Part shown: piece after piece, positions 18,598 through 20,836 of the stretch
Numbering within the stretch: position 1 is the stretch's first letter
How the letters are laid out: every line of letters begins with the position of its first letter
Assembly: GCA_027596195.1 (NCBI GenBank)
Contig: JADGJG010000407.1
Coordinates: 1 to 20,836 of the forward strand
DNA: 20,836 bases
DNA from: Podochytrium sp. JEL0797
Lineage: Eukaryota > Chytridiomycota > Chytridiomycetes > Chytridiales > Chytriomycetaceae
Direction: 5' to 3'
Made by a program: the position numbers and the translations under genes
Notes under the pieces: model-generated
Seen by the model: only the letters and a program-made list of their open reading frames with translations
Told to the model about the DNA's origin: nothing
Databases searched by the model: none

Positions 18598-20037
18598 TTA
18601 TTTTTCTCGCAGCCAGTGATCCCTCCATTGTCGTTCTCCGCTATCTTGAATCGAATCTCGCCTCTCCGTGTCTCCGTCACTCACTTCAATTGGAGGAATT
18701 ACAACCGCATTGAAATTGGCTGGAGTGCCAGCCATGGGAGTGTTGACCGGTTCTGAATACATCGAAGCCGTTCCCCAATCGGTAGGACTGTGAATGTTCA
18801 GTGGATCTGATTTTGAGTTGAGTTGAAGACGAGATGGACCGGATGGCGGTGGGAACGCAGGACTCGGGGGCACTTCGTCTTTTTCTCTGATTTTCTTCGA
18901 ATACACCCACGAAACTGCGGCAAACACAAGCAGGGCAATGCCCACAGTGACTCCCAGCGAAATGAGAACGATCTTGGTGGTGTTTGGTTCGTTTGAAGTT
19001 AAGTTTGAGGCCGTCACATTTGATATTGTCGGAACAAATAAACCGGTTGCTGCTGTACTTGATGTCGGGATGTCTGGAACAAACAGGCCTGTATCTGACG
19101 CGTTCAAGGCGGCTTCCGTCCAAGTCAGGATCCACGGATTTAACTGCTGAGCTCGCTTACGCTGCGTGAGTGGCGGCGTGACAGTGAGAATCAAAGTGTT
19201 AACTATCGGTTTGGTCGAAACGGTCCATGTCGGTACAAATATTCTCCCTGTTGTTCGAGAAAACAAGTCGCTTGGACCGCAGTTGGTATTGTTGGCGGGG
19301 TTCAGAAATATGATGGAGTTATTTGAAGGTTTGTAATTGAAGCTGTTGAGGCATCCGTCGTCCAAGGCGAGGGCGGTGACGTTTGGGTACAGCGCAGACG
19401 AATCGCCTTGAATAATTCTCAGGCCACTAAAGATGCCATTGGAAGATTGCGTGGATGCAATGGCTGAGCTCATTGCATTTCTTGTCTGGGTGGCAGCAGA
19501 AGAACTGGATGATGCGGGTGAAATATCTGAACCCGAATCGGAGGTTTCAAAACTCGAGGTCGGCAGAATCGCCGCGATTTCTGAAGTTTGTGCAAGGATT
19601 GGATACGTCAAAGACATTTCAGTGATGTTCGGAATCAAGGTGAACGCTGGCGGCACGCTGCTGGTCGCTGTTGCAAAACCGGGAGGAGGCGATGTTGGCT
19701 TGTTTCCAAGCACACAGAATGGCTCATAGGTTATTCCATCTCCTTGTATTACGTATGAACAGCCATAGTTTGCGGTGGGGGGGTCGCCGCCAGAACAGTC
19801 AGCGATCAAAATGACCTTGCCATTGAAGCAAGCAACGATTGAGTTGAGGTTCGCTAAAGTATCATATCCACAAGCATATGCTCCGTTTACATCGCAAAAT
19901 GCACCAACGTAAGGTGGAAACCTTTTGCGAAATTTAGGGAACGCGTTCGGAAGGGTCAAAAATACATACGGAGGCACAAACGCGCGAAACCGATCTGTGA
20001 GCACAATCAAATATGCCAATAGCCGGATAATGCGCAT
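18598..20037 (-). CDS. Single-domain Cys-rich type I membrane protein, possible cell-surface sensor
   Basis: Predicted 463 residues from exons 20037-19970 and 19921-18598; the intron is 48 bp. Exon 1 encodes a hydrophobic N-terminus (MRIIRLLAYLIVLTDRFRAF), read here as a signal peptide. Then follow one copy of the six-Cys domain of the neighbouring gene (~24-92), a long Ser/Thr-rich region, and a segment with two more cysteines (DDGC, NTNC) and several N-x-T/S sites. Next come a membrane span at ~339-362 (IVLISLGVTVGIALLVFAAV), then SKKIREKDE and a ~100-residue Pro/Ser-rich cytoplasmic tail. This order is that of fungal wall sensors such as Wsc proteins, though the domain is not a WSC domain I recognise. 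The intron is a multiple of three and stop-free, so an ORF reads through it; its phase-2 position matches the five-domain gene and supports splicing. Longer starts at 20172 or near 20142 are possible but would put ~35-45 hydrophilic residues before the hydrophobic stretch. Confidence 0.78.
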   Translation of the reverse strand: MRIIRLLAYLIVLTDRFRAFVPPYVFLTLPNAFPKFRKRFPPYVGAFCDVNGAYACGYDTLANLNSIVACFNGKVILIADCSGGDPPTANYGCSYVIQGDGITYEPFCVLGNKPTSPPPGFATATSSVPPAFTLIPNITEMSLTYPILAQTSEIAAILPTSSFETSDSGSDISPASSSSSAATQTRNAMSSAIASTQSSNGIFSGLRIIQGDSSALYPNVTALALDDGCLNSFNYKPSNNSIIFLNPANNTNCGPSDLFSRTTGRIFVPTWTVSTKPIVNTLILTVTPPLTQRKRAQQLNPWILTWTEAALNASDTGLFVPDIPTSSTAATGLFVPTISNVTASNLTSNEPNTTKIVLISLGVTVGIALLVFAAVSWVYSKKIREKDEVPPSPAFPPPSGPSRLQLNSKSDPLNIHSPTDWGTASMYSEPVNTPMAGTPANFNAVVIPPIEVSDGDTERRDSIQDSGERQWRDHWLREK

Positions 20038-20379
20038 CAGTGCTCGCCGTTTGACAGTTTGAGGCAAGCGGGCTAAGAGGTTATTTTTGATTGGCTTTCC
20101 TATTGTGGGGCGAAGTGCATTGTTCAAATTATAGTTGGAGGCCATCTGGAAGCAAGCATTCTTGATGTGCAAGCAACTGCTACGCCAGATGACCCGGCGC
20201 CATAAATAAGTTCGATAAAAAACTTCGGTTTCGTTCCAAAAAATAATAATATAAAATGCTAGCTCGGCATGCGTGAATATCTCTCTCTTCTTCGTTGTTT
20301 ATTTTATTCCCCCGACCTTTTTTAAAGAGCTGCTGGGAGAAAGGAAAAGGTCTCGTTCCCCCAAAACCCGAAAATCAAT
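20038..20379. promoter_or_regulatory. Divergent promoter region of the sensor-like gene and eL14
   Basis: 342 bp between the start codons of the sensor-like gene (-) and eL14 (+). A perfect TATAAAA sits at 20250-20256 on the + strand, 124 bp before the eL14 ATG. It is followed by pyrimidine-rich DNA (CTCTCTCTTCTTCG near 20280), as is common upstream of ribosomal protein genes. No clear TATA box is seen for the minus-strand gene. The part next to 20037 could be coding if that gene starts further upstream. Confidence 0.5.
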
Positions 20380-20836
20380 ATGGTACGCAACACGGCCACG
20401 CCCCATCCCCACCTACGAGGTCCCCATCTGCCATCAGCGACCATCCGAATCTAGTCTAGAGCATACGCAGCCTCGTATTCGCTGTGCTGCCGTTGTTCAA
20501 GATGGCAGCTCGTGATGGCAGAGGCAGATGCCGTTTCCAGCTTTGTAATGAAGCGGCATCGCGATGCCTTCGATGTGCTCTGTATGCGATGTGACCTGAT
20601 TTGCCGTCTGTGAATGTTCTGCGAACGCCCTGCCATTGCGAGGGTCGCTGGAAGGCCTCGAGGAGGAACTCGGATTTCGACCTTGACTCATTGCCCAGCG
20701 CATCGATCGTCCCTGCTCTCCTCAACGAATATCCCTCTCGCGAATCTCTTAATAATTATGGCTCTCTTTTCAGGTCTACAACCGTTTCGTTGAAGTTGGA
20801 CGTGTCGTTCTTGTGAACTACGGCCCTGATGCCGGA
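20380..20836 (+). CDS. RPL14: 60S ribosomal protein eL14 (partial, runs off the right edge)
   Basis: Exon 1 contributes only the ATG at 20380-20382, directly followed by a GTACGC donor. Exon 2 starts at 20774 after TCTTTTCAG and reads VYNRFVEVGRVVLVNYGPDAG to the window end. That is the conserved N-terminal KOW/SH3-like strand of eL14, a structural protein of the large ribosomal subunit. Joining M to V keeps frame, and an intron just after the start codon is common in fungal ribosomal protein genes. The remaining ~110 residues lie outside the window. The protein assignment is firm; the exact position of the ATG exon is inferred from the donor site. Confidence 0.88.
20383..20773 (+). other. 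391-bp first intron of the eL14 gene
   Basis: Bounded by GTACGC and TTTTCAG, four to eight times longer than the other introns here (46-93 bp). It contains a perfect 14-bp palindrome, GGCATCGCGATGCC (20555-20568), and GC-rich stretches with short minus-strand ORFs that I take as chance. A snoRNA or a regulatory element could be housed here, but no full box C/D or H/ACA layout could be shown. Confidence 0.65.

Noticed and set aside
14681..20037. A single fused gene instead of two
   Set aside because: The upstream gene ends in a normal cytoplasmic tail and stop after a membrane span; further Cys-rich domains would then be intracellular. Kept only as an alternative-splicing hypothesis.
20456..20725. 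Minus-strand ORFs inside the eL14 intron
   Set aside because: No domain or splice continuity; they lie in a GC-rich intron where open frames are expected by chance.

Overview
The window looks like nuclear DNA of an early-diverging, flagellated (zoosporic) fungus, most likely a chytrid. The evidence is spliced genes with short introns (46-93 bp in every gene except the last), a fungal-type concentrative nucleoside transporter, a bifunctional trehalose synthase/phosphatase, and a very large WD-repeat/coiled-coil protein of the type found in motile cilia. That last kind of gene is expected in zoosporic fungi and absent from most other fungi. The exon structures were read by hand from splice sites and frame continuity; no transcript or database evidence was available.

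Layout. Positions 1-175 hold 3' flank with a 32-base C homopolymer. 176-2035 (-) is a CNT/SLC28 nucleoside transporter in 3 exons. 2036-2965 is mostly non-coding, with the transporter's TATA box, a hairpin and one doubtful small ORF. 2966-4619 (-) is a membrane-anchored beta-lactamase-fold serine hydrolase in 3 exons. It diverges across 148 bp from 4768-11352 (+), a 15-exon, 1923-residue WD-repeat/coiled-coil protein. 11513-14480 (+) is a TPS-TPP fusion in 4 exons. 14681-18493 (-) is an 11-exon gene with five tandem copies of a Cys-rich domain followed by Pro-rich and Ser/Thr-rich tails. 18598-20037 (-) is its upstream neighbour, a one-domain membrane protein with the same Cys-rich domain and the layout of a surface sensor. 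20380 to the right edge (+) is the start of ribosomal protein eL14, with a 391-bp intron directly after the ATG.

The most unusual part is 14681-20037. A Cys-rich domain of about 70 residues that I cannot assign to a named family occurs six times in two adjacent same-strand genes. Every copy is entered by a phase-2 intron just before the domain. In the five-copy gene each domain exon leaves in phase 0 and is separated from the next by one linker exon, so linker plus domain is a 0-0 module that can duplicate without breaking frame. One gene looks like a receptor or wall sensor. The other looks like a multivalent matrix or wall protein, but no signal peptide is visible for it. A second unusual observation is that the last three introns of the WD gene all appear to use the donor GTTGAGT instead of GTRAGT.

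The genes are otherwise independent housekeeping or cell-biology genes: nucleoside uptake, trehalose stress metabolism, translation, cilium and cell surface. I see no operon, mobile element, CRISPR array or tRNA.
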